Assembly: GCA_949825045.1 (NCBI GenBank)
Contig: OX463836.1
Span: forward strand, 14,980,329-15,044,328
Origin: Argyresthia goedartella
Lineage: Eukaryota > Arthropoda > Insecta > Lepidoptera > Argyresthiidae
Length of the DNA stretch: 64,000 bases
Reading direction: 5' to 3'
Shown here: one piece after another, positions 35,901-47,900 of the stretch
Numbering within the stretch: position 1 is the stretch's first letter
Layout of the letters: the number at the start of each line of letters is the position of its first letter
Position numbers and translations under genes: made by a program
The notes under the pieces: generated by a model
Database searches by the model: none
What the model saw: only the letters and a program-made list of their open reading frames with translations
Told to the model about the DNA's origin: nothing

Positions 35901-38900
35901 CCGCGGTCCCATATAACACCGTATCTGAATAGGGGAGATTTTCTGAAAATAGAAAGTCGTATGAAATTACACTTGGCGTCTCTCTTGTTCGGCTTACTCA
36001 AGTCCGGTATACCAGAGTATTTGAGTGCAAAGATCACTTGGCGACAAATAACCGATAGTGTCAGGAGTTGCACGGCCCCTTTATTGCACACCACAGAACA
36101 GCAGCATTTCGTGGCAGCTTTCGCTATATGGCCACGAAATGCTGGAATAATATACCACCCCCTATTAGGAATCTGAATACTAAAACCACTTTTAAAAAAC
36201 ATTTCAGACTACATTTATTAAATTTACAGAAATCTGATGGTGGGCTTATGTGAAGGGTTTCGCAATACCTAGCATGCCTTAGTATCAATACGTCTGTCTA
36301 CATTCTGATTTTACTTGTATTAATCTTGTGGGTCATAAACAAATCCCTTTTTTACTGTGGACTTTCCATAAATTAAATTATATTTGTCCTGAATCAAAAT
36401 TTGTTTTTACTTGTAAAGGTGTATATATTTCTGCTTGCATATTTATTATCCTATACTTATATATCCTATACTTATATATATTCTAATGTAAATATCTATA
36501 TTCTTATAATTATTTGTTACGTATAATAATAATAAATATTATTATTCCGCATAATTAAAAATATTTATCGTCCATTATTGTGTTAGTGTTAGTTTATAGC
36601 TTTAGTATAATTTTGTGGGGCGGTCAGAAAACCAGCGCTGTGAGATCGCACTTGTGCTATTCACAGCACATGCTGAGACCGTTTCTTTTTTGCCTGTTTT
36701 TATGTATCCTGTATGTTTTGTTTGTATGTCTAATAAGGCAAAATAAATTATTTCATTTCATTTCATAATTTATTGCAATAAATACTTGAATACTTGAAAA
36801 AAAAAACATTGTTCGCCGGCTTCTTAACTCTCATAGGATGCGGTCTTGATGATTGAAAATGGTCTTGTAGGAAGGTTGAATGGATTGGATTCCATAATAT
36901 GGGATCGTTCAACAATTACGTGATCATTTTTGGCCGTTTTTTTAACCCCCCCCCTTATGTGATCACAACGTAATCTTTAGTTTTTACCCCCCCCCCCCCC
37001 CTCGCCTTTATTACGTAATCTTCGTCCGTGCTTAAAATTTTTGCTGTTTATTAGCACTGACACGTATGTCATCTTTCTGTAGGTCTTAAATGACCTAAAT
37101 TTGGGAAGAGGGTGTGTCATTTTGTCAAAATGCATAAGGTAAGAACTATAGTTATATCAATAAAATAGATACTTTCGTTAGTATTTATTGAAACGACGAA
37201 ATAAAATCAACTCTTTCTCACTATTAGTGACTAACGTAACTTAAAGTTACGCTTAGCAAGTTATTAATTAAGTGATTATTACATATTCTAGTGTTATTCT
37301 AAATCTACGTTTAACAGGAACAAATTAAACAGGAACGTAAATTGACGTTTGACAGGAACATGTACCTACACATTTTAATATTTATTTACGTCAGTCATTT
37401 TTAAATAAAATTATTGAGAATAAGAATACAGACTATTCCTGGCTAAATGGAGACGCAGACCATTCAGCTACATCTTTGATGAGGTGAATAAGAGGTAGGT
37501 CATCCTCGGGATCCTCTTCTGATCTGGAGTCGTCGGGAGGCGCCGGAACCCACTCAACATCCAGAGGGACACCGATCTCATCCTGCAGCTCGGTTAGTAC
37601 TTCACCTCCACGACGGGCTATAATGCGAGTCGCGAGGCTTCGCCGCACGGGAAGCTCGGGAGTGTCTGCAGCTTCGATGTTCATAAGACATGCAAGATTG
37701 TGAGCGTTCCGCTTGTGCTCTGTTTTAGCTTTCTGCGTAGCGAAGTACAGCCCACAGGTACTGCAAATCCTAGACTTAAGCTTGTCTTGAACAGATGGGC
37801 AGTAAAAGTCGTAGGGTGTTGTCTCATATTCTTGGTTTGGAAATTCGATTTTGGCTGCCAACTGCACAAATAGAGGCGAGAAGTGGCAATCTTCATTACG
37901 TTGCTTCGCTGCTTCCAAGCCGCTATTCAAGAGAAGCGGAGGCGGCAAAAATCCATTCGGCAAAACGAGGCGAAGTTTGCTGCGGGGCTCAGAGCAGCAT
38001 TTTGAATCCTGGCATTTTGAAATTTGCAACATGTACTGGGACTCTGATATGTGTGGCGTACCATGGTGATCTAGGGTCTGTACGCTCGTCAGTGATCTGC
38101 TCTGCTTCCTCTGGGCCCAAGTACTCAGCAGTCACACTCTCATTCGCTATAACGAGAGTATTCCAGACTTCTGCCAGCGTTTCACCAGCATATTGGAAAT
38201 TCTTCAGCTCAAGTTCCTTATCAATAGTGCGACACTGCGAATCTAAATGCGATCCATAATGGTCGTGAGGCAGGATCAACCCTGACAACAAACGGCTAAG
38301 GGGAGCCATACGCCGTTCCGCTCTGTTGTAGGCGCTGCGCCCGGGAGCATTTGTGACAGCAACCATGAAGTCCAAATTATGCTTAATGAACTTTTTTACT
38401 GCCTCTACGATCACACTGCGGTTTCTTGGGTTCTCATCTGGTCCACAATCAACTGATTGGCTGTATTGGCTTCACCTCTCCACTCGATGTGTTCATGATG
38501 CAATCAAAGCTTTCCAGGGTCAGGAGCCTTTCAAAGTCATCAGCATGGGTCCGAGCTGTAGAAGAGCAGTGCTTCCCGCTCCTGATGGCGACATAGGTAG
38601 GGCCGACGTAGGAAACTGCATCCGGCTCCCCAATTGGACTCTTGTTGATGATTTTGATCCCAGCGTACACACTAGGAATAAGCTTGTGGCGAGACGCCAC
38701 AACCCAGTCGTGGTCGGGAAGCTGTATTCGGTACTCCATGCTCATCAGTAGCGGTGCCTGCTTGTTGGCTGCCGTTATCCCGATGGGGACGCGGGCCTTG
38801 TCGTCCTGAAAGTATTACCAAAATATAACAAATGAGGATTTTGAAAAGTACTACATAGGTATAAAAATAACATACCTGTGATATGAATGCAACTTGCTTT

Positions 38901-41900
38901 TGTCCTAGCAGGGAAGACAGGGCTTCCACGTTCCTAATAGAAGCAGTGCAGAATTTGGAGTCCGGATGAGATTTGTGGCAGTCTGTCCTAGCGCTGATAA
39001 GTTTCACTGGGACACACTTTTCATGGCGCTTGCCCTCACGAGTATCTGACCGATGAGGAAGAAGCCGCAGATATGTACCCGACCTGGAAATTTCATACCC
39101 TCTCCGTTGCAATGCGCCTTGCAGGTCATGAAGAGACCGACAACTACGGACTACTTCAGTTCTCCTCCGCTCATCTGCAGAGCTGCCAGGCATCGATAGG
39201 TCTATAATAACTTGCAGAATTTCTTTTCCAACGCACGGAGGGCGACCCACGGACTCCCGGCACGTAACTGATGGATTGGATGCAGCTGCCTCCTGGAGAG
39301 CAACGCGTTGCTTGTCTCGATATTTCTGCTGAGCTAAAGCTACAGCCTTAATCCTCTTCAGATTAGCTGACAGCTTTTCCCGTTCTTTCTTCATTTCTTT
39401 TAACTCCTTCAGTGACGATTCGTTAGCTAATCCCTGGTCCTTTGCTCTGGTCAACTTATAGATGTCAGCATCGAGAATAGAAATAGACTTCTGCAACGCA
39501 TCTTGAGCAGGTTGAGCGTACTTTCTAGTCTTTTTGGGTCCCGTATCAGGACAATCTGGAGCTTTCCTGGCGGGTTCCGTATCACGACAGTCTGGAGCTT
39601 TCCTCTTCAGATGATACTCTGCACCACTAGGCGCCTCGACATCATCAACTGCCGCCTCATCCTCATCATCTGGACCCACTAAACTCCTCTGAAAAAAATA
39701 AATGAATATTTTAGTTTCTCTCTCTCTCTTTCTATTTCGTAACAGTGATAGCTCTTCAAAATATTGCTTACTTCGTTACAGGACTTGACAAGATCCTCAG
39801 GAAGTAGTCGATGTACATCGCTTTTACGGGAAGCAGCACTCTCGACTGGACGGATAACATCGCCTTTTCCATCCTTGGACGTTTGAGGTTGTTCAATGGA
39901 GCTACTTCGCACACCTTAAAGTAACAAAATATAAATGAGGACCTAACTAGGGTACTCCAATGAACAGCCACACTGAAACTGTGAAGAACAAGGTGAAGTG
40001 CATAACCGAGAGCAAGGGGCCAGGCGTGGCTGTACGGGCTTCGTTTGACCCTCCTCGCCTCTTGCAGCGGAGGGCAAACTTCTGGTTCAAGCAGTCATTG
40101 GAATAGCAACTCGTATTAAACAAATTACCTTCTTTTGCAAGAATTATAATTATATCATCACTCTTTTCAACCTCGCTTTCACGAACAGAGCCAGATGAAA
40201 CGGTCTTTAGCGGGGTCCTCAACAGCTGCCGACATCGCTACACGAGCCGCCGCGGCATGGTGCGCGCGCTGTCGGGAGATTCAAACATTCGAATTAAATT
40301 AAATCCCACCAAAACATAAATGTGAAAGATTAGCCAAGTTCGGATAACGGCTTCGCTAATAAAAGAAGTGAGATCTAACTGGATGAGAACCAAGTTCTTT
40401 TGATTTTATTTGAATCAAGCTCTTGTTATACACAAAGATTTTCAGTATGTTTAAGGAAAGTTTGTTATGTTCTCTGCTACTCAGTAGTAAGTGTGACTAG
40501 GCAAGTCAATGAACTGCTTGACATGATCAACTTGACTAACTCAAAGTTGTTGGATTGACTTGTCGATTCGCACTGCTGCAAAATAAAGACTTATGAAGTT
40601 TTTTAAGACTTACCGGGCTGAAGAAGGATTGCAGCGTTTTCACTTTCTTAATGGGTGCAGTTGCCTTGTAAAGCTGAATCCTGCCATTAATAAAGTTGCA
40701 GAACTCCGGCGACTTCAAATTTTTATGCTTTTCTCTTGCCTCCTTCCACTCATCATTCACATTCTTCTGAGCTTTCTGTTCCGGGTGGCACGCTACATAG
40801 GCCTTAAACAGTGCCTGATGCAGATCACCGGCATCCATTATGATTCACTTAATCACACATTTAACACGACATAACAAACCGACTGACTAACAAAGACTAT
40901 AAAATTCGACTGACTTCCACCCACAGTTTGTCTATAGCAGGGGAAATCCCGTTTCATCTATCTAATAGTAAGTGTTACCAGTAATAAACTTCAAAATTGG
41001 ACGTAAATATTTAAATATAATTTATTTTCGGAAACGAAGCGCAGATGACGTAATCATGGATTCTTTCCCCCCCCCCCCCCCCCCACAATAATCTGATGTA
41101 TATACAAGCATCCGACCCCCCCCCCCCCCTTCCGGTGATCACGTAATTGTTGAATGATCCCTATGTTCCATAACCTTGTCCTTATATAAGGATATATCCA
41201 CATTTGCGTGTGGGTGAACGACACTATCTAAGCCTATTTGCTCAGAAAATATATTTACTTTACTTATATTTTGGCGCCATTTAATTGATCCGGTTCCGCG
41301 TCTATGGTCACGCCTATAATCCCAATTATCATGTTCCAGGACGTGCCAGAACCGCAAACACCTCAACCGCCAGAAGAACAGCTATTCAGCTCGACTCGAC
41401 TAAGGGAGCAAGCCCATCGGCGAGACATGTGGTACGTCGTCGTGGATCTCGAGACATTGATGCGGGACCTCGACTTTGTGGAGGCGCTAGTGACATCTGG
41501 TGAGATAAATATAAGATAAAAAATTATGCAGTTTTGTTAATAGTCTTTCCGGGTTAACATAGCAATAGCGAGCGACTCCTGTCTACCACTGTAAGCTCAT
41601 GATTGAGTTAGCGATACTTACTTATTACGCGAAACCAGGGGGATCTCACTAGGTCCTAAAATTCACAAACACAAATCGCACGTAGGTAACCCTAACGTGA
41701 TCAAGCGAGACAGGAGTTTACAGGACGACCTTGTGATGTCAGAGTGAAAGAAGCTCTCAGGCGTAGTAATGCGGCGCCATCTAGCCTGCACGGGCGGGGC
41801 AACCGATTTTGTAGGTGCTTAGCGATTGTTGTATGTAGCGCAGGTGCGAGCTAGATTGCCCTTTATTGTCGCGCAGCGAGAGTAGCTATTTATTTAAGTG

Positions 41901-44900
41901 TATTTGAAGAGTAATCTTTCTGTACGTAGTACTATTAAGTATTCTGTGGCGAAACGTTTAAAATTACTGTTGTTAAGCTTATCATGGTCGTTGCCATGGT
42001 TACCGACCGTTGCCGTGGTTATCGTCTATGTTTCGGTTCGCAATAGCATTTGGGTGAATGACCGTTATCGCTGCTGAATACACTTTGTATTGTAAAATGG
42101 TAGCATCCATTGTAATGATCAACTTTCCCAAAGGATTGTATAGATCAGCTACCTCAACTCTGTGGTTCCGTGCAGCAGTTGTTCCATTCGCATTTTCCCC
42201 GCCCAAATTTTTGTCTGCCGCTTTGTTGGCGGTGGCAAACGAAAAAATATGTTGCCATTTTATTCAACATCATATCCTCAAGACATTTCCTAAAATTGCT
42301 GGCAGACGCCCAAATGAGTAGATAGTTAGTAAATCATTCAATTTTGCGAGGCGGCTAGCTTATCGCCGCAACCAACATATGCGAAATCTAAACATGCTAT
42401 TCCCCAAAAAAAATCAGCTCTGTGTTGTAGTGGATTTCCCGCTTGCTTGAAACAGGAGGCGCAGGTATGAATCCGGTGAGGCCCATGTACCAACGAGATA
42501 AGTTATTTCTTTTCGGCAACAAATATAATGACCATAAAAATAAAATAAAACTACCCAAAATGGATAAATGGACACCAAAAGTTGCAAAAAGTATCAGGGC
42601 AAAATACTGCGGTAGCTTAGGTGAAGGGTAAAGGGGGTGAGCGAAGCGAAGCCCCCTTTATTCTTCGTATTAGGTTGAACATGTAAGAACTACAAAAAAT
42701 ACTTAAAACATAAACTTAAGTACACAAAACCATGGATACAATAAACAATAGGATAAGCAATCGCCATACTAGGGAGCGTAATTCAAGATTTAGTTCCTAA
42801 ATGATAACTAGGTGGCACTGCTAGTACTAAAAAACGGGCAAATGGACACAAGATTAAATCGACCATTACATGAACATACCCTTTTAGTTAGCTAGTTGAC
42901 ATCTGAAGTTGTTTTGTGCTAACTCGCTAGATGGAGCTTTCATAGCGTTTTAGAATGACATGTGATTGTTGCCTGACGTTGAGTTATTCTGGCGGTACGG
43001 TTTACAATGCGCTATTGAGCGCCATTGGCGGGCATGTACGAGCGGGCAGTAAGCCAGTTAAGTCTGTTCATAATGCGCTTATTTTCACCAACGTAAACGT
43101 CGCGTCGCCGGGACCTCATGAGTGACGTCATAATTGCGCGTCATAAGTTCACGAAAAACAGGTAGTGCAGCGTGTGCGGAAACGTCAAATTGACATTTCT
43201 TTGACGTTTCTTCATCATCAGTGGTGGTCATCGTCTAGAAGATTCCAAATTATGTTCAACAGAGCCATTTCTTAGCCTTATTTCTTGGAATACCACGCAA
43301 TTCTCAGGACAATAACCATCATTAACAATTTCTAGGGTTCCCTACCCAAAGGGTAAAAACGGGACCCTATTACGTCTTACTTCACTGCCCGTCCGTCTGT
43401 CACCAGGTTGTATCTCATGAACCGTGATAGCTTGACAGTTGAAATTTTCACTGATGACGTATTTCTGTTGCCGCTATAACAACAAATACTAAAAACACGT
43501 ATTTTTAAAAGCATTTTTATTCAGCACTACGTGATGTATTATGTGTTACACATGTCAATCGAACACGAAGACTATTAGGGCACTTCGCTGCGCTCGCCCC
43601 CTTTAGTCTTCACCTAAGCTACCGCAGTGTTTGCCCTAGGAGATTTCATCGTTTCACGATATTCCACGTTGGGCACATCATGAGGTGCCCGATTCTACGA
43701 TGGACCGCCGTCGATATATATAGATAATGTTACAAAACCCTTCGTGCGCGAGTCCGACTCGCATTTGGCCGGTTTTCTATAGATAATGGTTCGGAACCCT
43801 TCGTGCGCGAGTCCGACTCGCACATGGCTGGTTATTTACTTGGCAGGTTTTTGACTTGTAATGTTTATTACCAATAAATGATGTCTTATGTCTTATTTAT
43901 GAGTGTTGTTGTTGATATTTGAATGACAGATGGATGACGTTAGCGCGCTTTCGTTCGCCGGTTTACATTGAACGATGGCTATTTGCGCGCTTACAATGTA
44001 AACCAGCGAGTATATACAACGATTGCAGCAGTGGTCGCATCAATAGCGCATTGTAAACCGTACGGTGGATTAGTGACATTTGTTGTGGAATGTGGTGGTA
44101 GTGATTATATTCTCTTTGGGTGGAGGTGCAGGTATCGTGTACGGATACTGTGTTGGTTGTGTCGATTGCGTTTTAGCGATATCTTGTTTGATTGTTTGAC
44201 TTCATTCATCAGTTACACGGTACGATCCCTGCTATTCTTTCGGACTTTTTTTGTGGTGAAGTTATTGTAAAGGTTTATTTAATTGTTTATTGCACAAAAA
44301 ATTACAAAATTAAATGTACAAACACAGATACTATAATATTGTACAAAGGCGTATTTAATGCCAAAAAGCAATATCTTCCAGTCAACCTTTGGTGCTGTAG
44401 AGATTGATAGCATTTTAGGTAGTGCGCAGGACTAGTTATAATAATACACATAAACTTCATAAAATATACAACTTACTGGTTTTATTAAATATTTTTTTAC
44501 TAATAATCTTTACCTAGCGTTCGTTTATTTCTTCCACCCAATAGCGCTCGACTAATATTATGCGACACTTATTGTCCAATTTTGATAGGCTACCCTACAT
44601 GTCAGTGTCGAGACAATGTTTAAGAAGTTGTCGTGAAGACTAGCAGAACTTCTCTTTGTTCGGCACCTAATCACTCAGGTGAAAAAAAACTCGAAAATTG
44701 AGTCAAATTTTAGTTAAAAGTTGATTCAATTTTCGAGTTTTCTTACACCCGACCCGATGAAGAAAGAACTCGAAAATTGAGTCAACTTTTAGTAAAAGTT
44801 GACTCGATTTTCGAGTTTTTTTTCACCCGATTTGGAAAATTGTGCCAACACTCGATTTACTCGATAGTGTCGACGACGGTCTACACCAACCAGGTTTCGG

Positions 44901-47900
44901 CTTTAGAGTGTCTTAAAATTAACGGTGTATAAGTTAGGAAGCTGACTGAACTGTTAGATTTTGAACCATAAAACAATATTTTATGTGCCTTTCCTTTATT
45001 TTGTCCTGATTAGACTATTAATGAATGAGTGAGCAAAGCGAACGAAGTTCTCTGAGTCTACTGGAATATTCCGGTGTAAGTTAATAAATTTCCTAATAGA
45101 TAGATATTGGTCACGCACGAGTTCACAGTTCGTGGCGAACTACTTTCATAGCTTTCGAATGACGGATAATTTTGGGTTATATTTATATTTAGATATGTGA
45201 CGTCGCTGTCAGTGTCAGCTGTCAAATATCGCAGACGAATGCGCAAACCGCAGCGCCATCTAGTGCGATAGGCACGAAAAAGTTCGTATCGCCATCTAGT
45301 AGTTATTTTAGTGAGTTAATTGTTTCTGTGAAATTATGATGTTTATTAAAAAGTCACAAATATAGTGATTTAGTTAATAAAATATTTTATTTTTATTATA
45401 ACAGGAATTGCTGTCTACATAAACTGCCCAACTATCCCAGCTATTTAAAGCTGATTATATAAATCACCCCTAAAAAGCGCTATGTACCAGAGGCACCATC
45501 TGAATCGAAGCAGCTAAAGTGCTTCTGAGCGGAGTTCGTTTTTTTTGTATGGGATTGCTCATCCTATTGTTTATTGTATCCATGACAAAACATAAAAATA
45601 AGTTTGGTGATCATTTATCCAAACACAATTTGGTGGACATTTATCCATTCCGGCAGTCATTTCGAATTTATTATTATTTATTATTTAGAAAGAAAGAAAG
45701 AAAGAAAGAATATCAATTTATTCGGACTACGCCATAACACACACAACATAAAATACACGATAATTATGAGAGAACAAGAAAAAAATTGAAACATACTATT
45801 GAAGGAGAAAGTAATAACAACTAATATCGCAGACAATAATATACACACGCGTCACAAAAGTAAAAGTACATATCATCCAAATCGGTCCAGCCACAATTTG
45901 GGATACATTTTTAGGGTTCCGTGAAATGAAAAAAAGGAAACCTAGGATCACTTCGTTGTCCGTATGCCCGTCTGTCTTTCTATCTGTCAAGTCCCATTTC
46001 CTCAGGAACGCGTGAAGATATCAAGTTGCAAATTAATATCGATTACTTAGTTCAGTGGTCTGTTGAAGTTGTGAAAAAATCAAACATATAGGTCAACGAT
46101 ACCAAAAGATACCTTCATATAATTTCATAATTTCTTTATTGCACATAAATTATATACAGACAACAAGACTTATATACCATATATGTCACAATTTTTCAGA
46201 AATTGCCTGATATTCGCTAGGGAGTCAAAGTGACCTAGAATTATGAAAGAAAAAATATATCTGAAAACCGTTCATTTGTGGTTCCTTCACCAAGAATTGC
46301 GATTTCTGCGGAACCCTCGGTGCGCGAGTCCAACTCCCACTTGGCCGGGTTTTTATTTCCCCCCCTGTCACTAGCTATAGCTATACGCGGGCACAACTAT
46401 GACTCTGCCACCTCGAATGGAAAAACTTCACACCATGTTCAACCGTCATTCGCAGATACCCAATGCCGCCTCTACCTCCCCCTATCAGTAGGGAGCAAGC
46501 TGCACGCCCTGACGCGCAGCTTCTGCAGCGCACGACACCAGGTCACCGCTGCCAGGAAGACGGCAAGAAGACTCGCTGCTGCCGACTGGTGCGTGGGTAT
46601 GTAACAGTAGGGAGCCAGCTCTACCCGAGAGAGACAGCGAGTGTAGTTACCAACGCGAGTGAGCGAGACAGCGAGCGCAGTCACCGACGCGAGCGAGCGA
46701 TATGGTGAGGGTAGTTACCCAGCAAGTGAGCGAGATAGCAAACGTAGTTACCTAAGTGAGTAAGCAAGACAGCGGTATGTACTTACTGCTAGGCTAGTTG
46801 GCACCGATTTCGGTCACAGCGACCGCTAAATAAATAAACAAATATCAATGCTGTTGGTTTTCCATGGTAATAAATAAATAAATAAGCCAGTGTTATTTAT
46901 TTATTATTTATTACCATGGAAAACCAACAGCAGTGATATTTATTTAAGGCACATCAAGAATACAAACATAAACACAGAAAGACAATATAACTAAGTGATA
47001 TAACTTAGATACAAATTTAGAACTAGAAAGCCAATTACAGGTTTTCACTTATAGTGGTAAAATATTCTTTGCGAGTATTTGACTATAGTTGGGTACCTAT
47101 TAATTAACAATTATTAAGTAGTGATATTATTTTAAGTTTTAGATTAAATTAGTAAAACTAATCAAAATAAAAAATTAAGTTTAGCTTAGTACTTAATTAA
47201 ATTAAAATACGTTAAGGATAAGCTTACAAATATAACAACATGATGACAAGTTATGTATATTGATTTTTACCAGTACCTACTATTCAGTTAAAAAGAATTT
47301 AGAGGTTAGTAACCTCTTAACCAATGCTATGCTACAGTTAAATATATCAAAATCTAATATTTTCAAAGTACCGTTCAAGTTATTGCTTGCTCGACAAATA
47401 AAGCTATTTTTTCTTTAAATAGTATGGGAACTTGCTACTGCAATAGGATTAAAATGACGTAAATTCCTGTTAGGAATGTATGAAGCCAAGTAGTGCATCG
47501 TTTATGCGTAGCCCAAAAGATTTGTTTTCAATGCAATAAGATTCTATTCTATTCTATTAAAACAGTTTCCAGATGCGTGGGTGGATTGTGGGTATCTGAC
47601 GGCTTTGGAACCAAGAACTGTCGAACGAAATAAGAATAATACATAAGAAGTAACAGGTAAAATAAATGCACTTTATACTGATGTCCCTATAAAACAATGC
47701 TTTAAGTTCCAAAATAAACAGAATAATTATACATTTTGTATGAAAAATCTTTTTGCTTACCAAAATTAAGAGTAACATAATTACCGCAAATAAATATATA
47801 TTTGGGAATTATTAAACTGCACATCAAAAATACTGATTGGCACAGCAAATATCAATGCTGCGATAGCTTAGGTGAAGGGTAAAGGGGGTGAGCGAAGCGA

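Larger units (their letters stand above)
32104..36253 (+). pseudogene. Retrotransposon ORF2: endonuclease and reverse transcriptase
   Basis: From ATG 32104 the endonuclease motifs are VGLFNAGSLGTKHDE, VAINETWLRKG (Glu), IMLVGDFNINTLN (Asp/Asn), ATLIDLICTD and LGAHAMV. The linker ends KHLWKNLKETVLPNF, and the frame then breaks at the double hairpin. RT follows the solo LTR: FRKGRGTSTALLDVVDN, LLDFSRAFDCINTALLLSKL (motif A), GVPQGSILGPLLFIIYT, HIYADDLQLY (motif C), then after a frameshift near 35170 ARNLGVTMDDSLRFE, LPHRSHI-type blocks and ATKCWNNIPPPIRN. Function: target-primed reverse transcription. The coding region is largely recoverable by eye. Confidence 0.9.
28340..36768 (+). mobile_element. 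Jockey-group retrotransposon with ORF1 and ORF2, three later insertions
   Basis: ORF1 (28819-30365) and ORF2 (32104-36253) lie on the plus strand. The 3' UTR ends near 36768 in a TTTCA-type tail. A mariner (30765-32088) sits between the ORFs, a solo LTR (33451-34250) in the RT, and an antisense retroelement tail (35385-35834) in the thumb region. The 5' end at about 28340 is a guess from where ORF1 leader sequence (attcagtgcgcac) begins. Two older sister fragments are at 0.95-3.5 kb. Confidence 0.85.

Noticed and set aside
36102..36144. 14-bp perfect inverted repeat (cagcatttcgtggc) with 15-nt loop in the retrotransposon ORF2
   Set aside because: The translation across both arms is continuous and matches the usual C-terminus (RTAAFRGSFRYMATKCWN), so neither arm is an insertion.
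46278..46708. Plus-strand open frames, tested as the missing SWT1 PIN exon
   Set aside because: No PW...ELD motif and no fitting splice phases. The sequence runs into a minisatellite.
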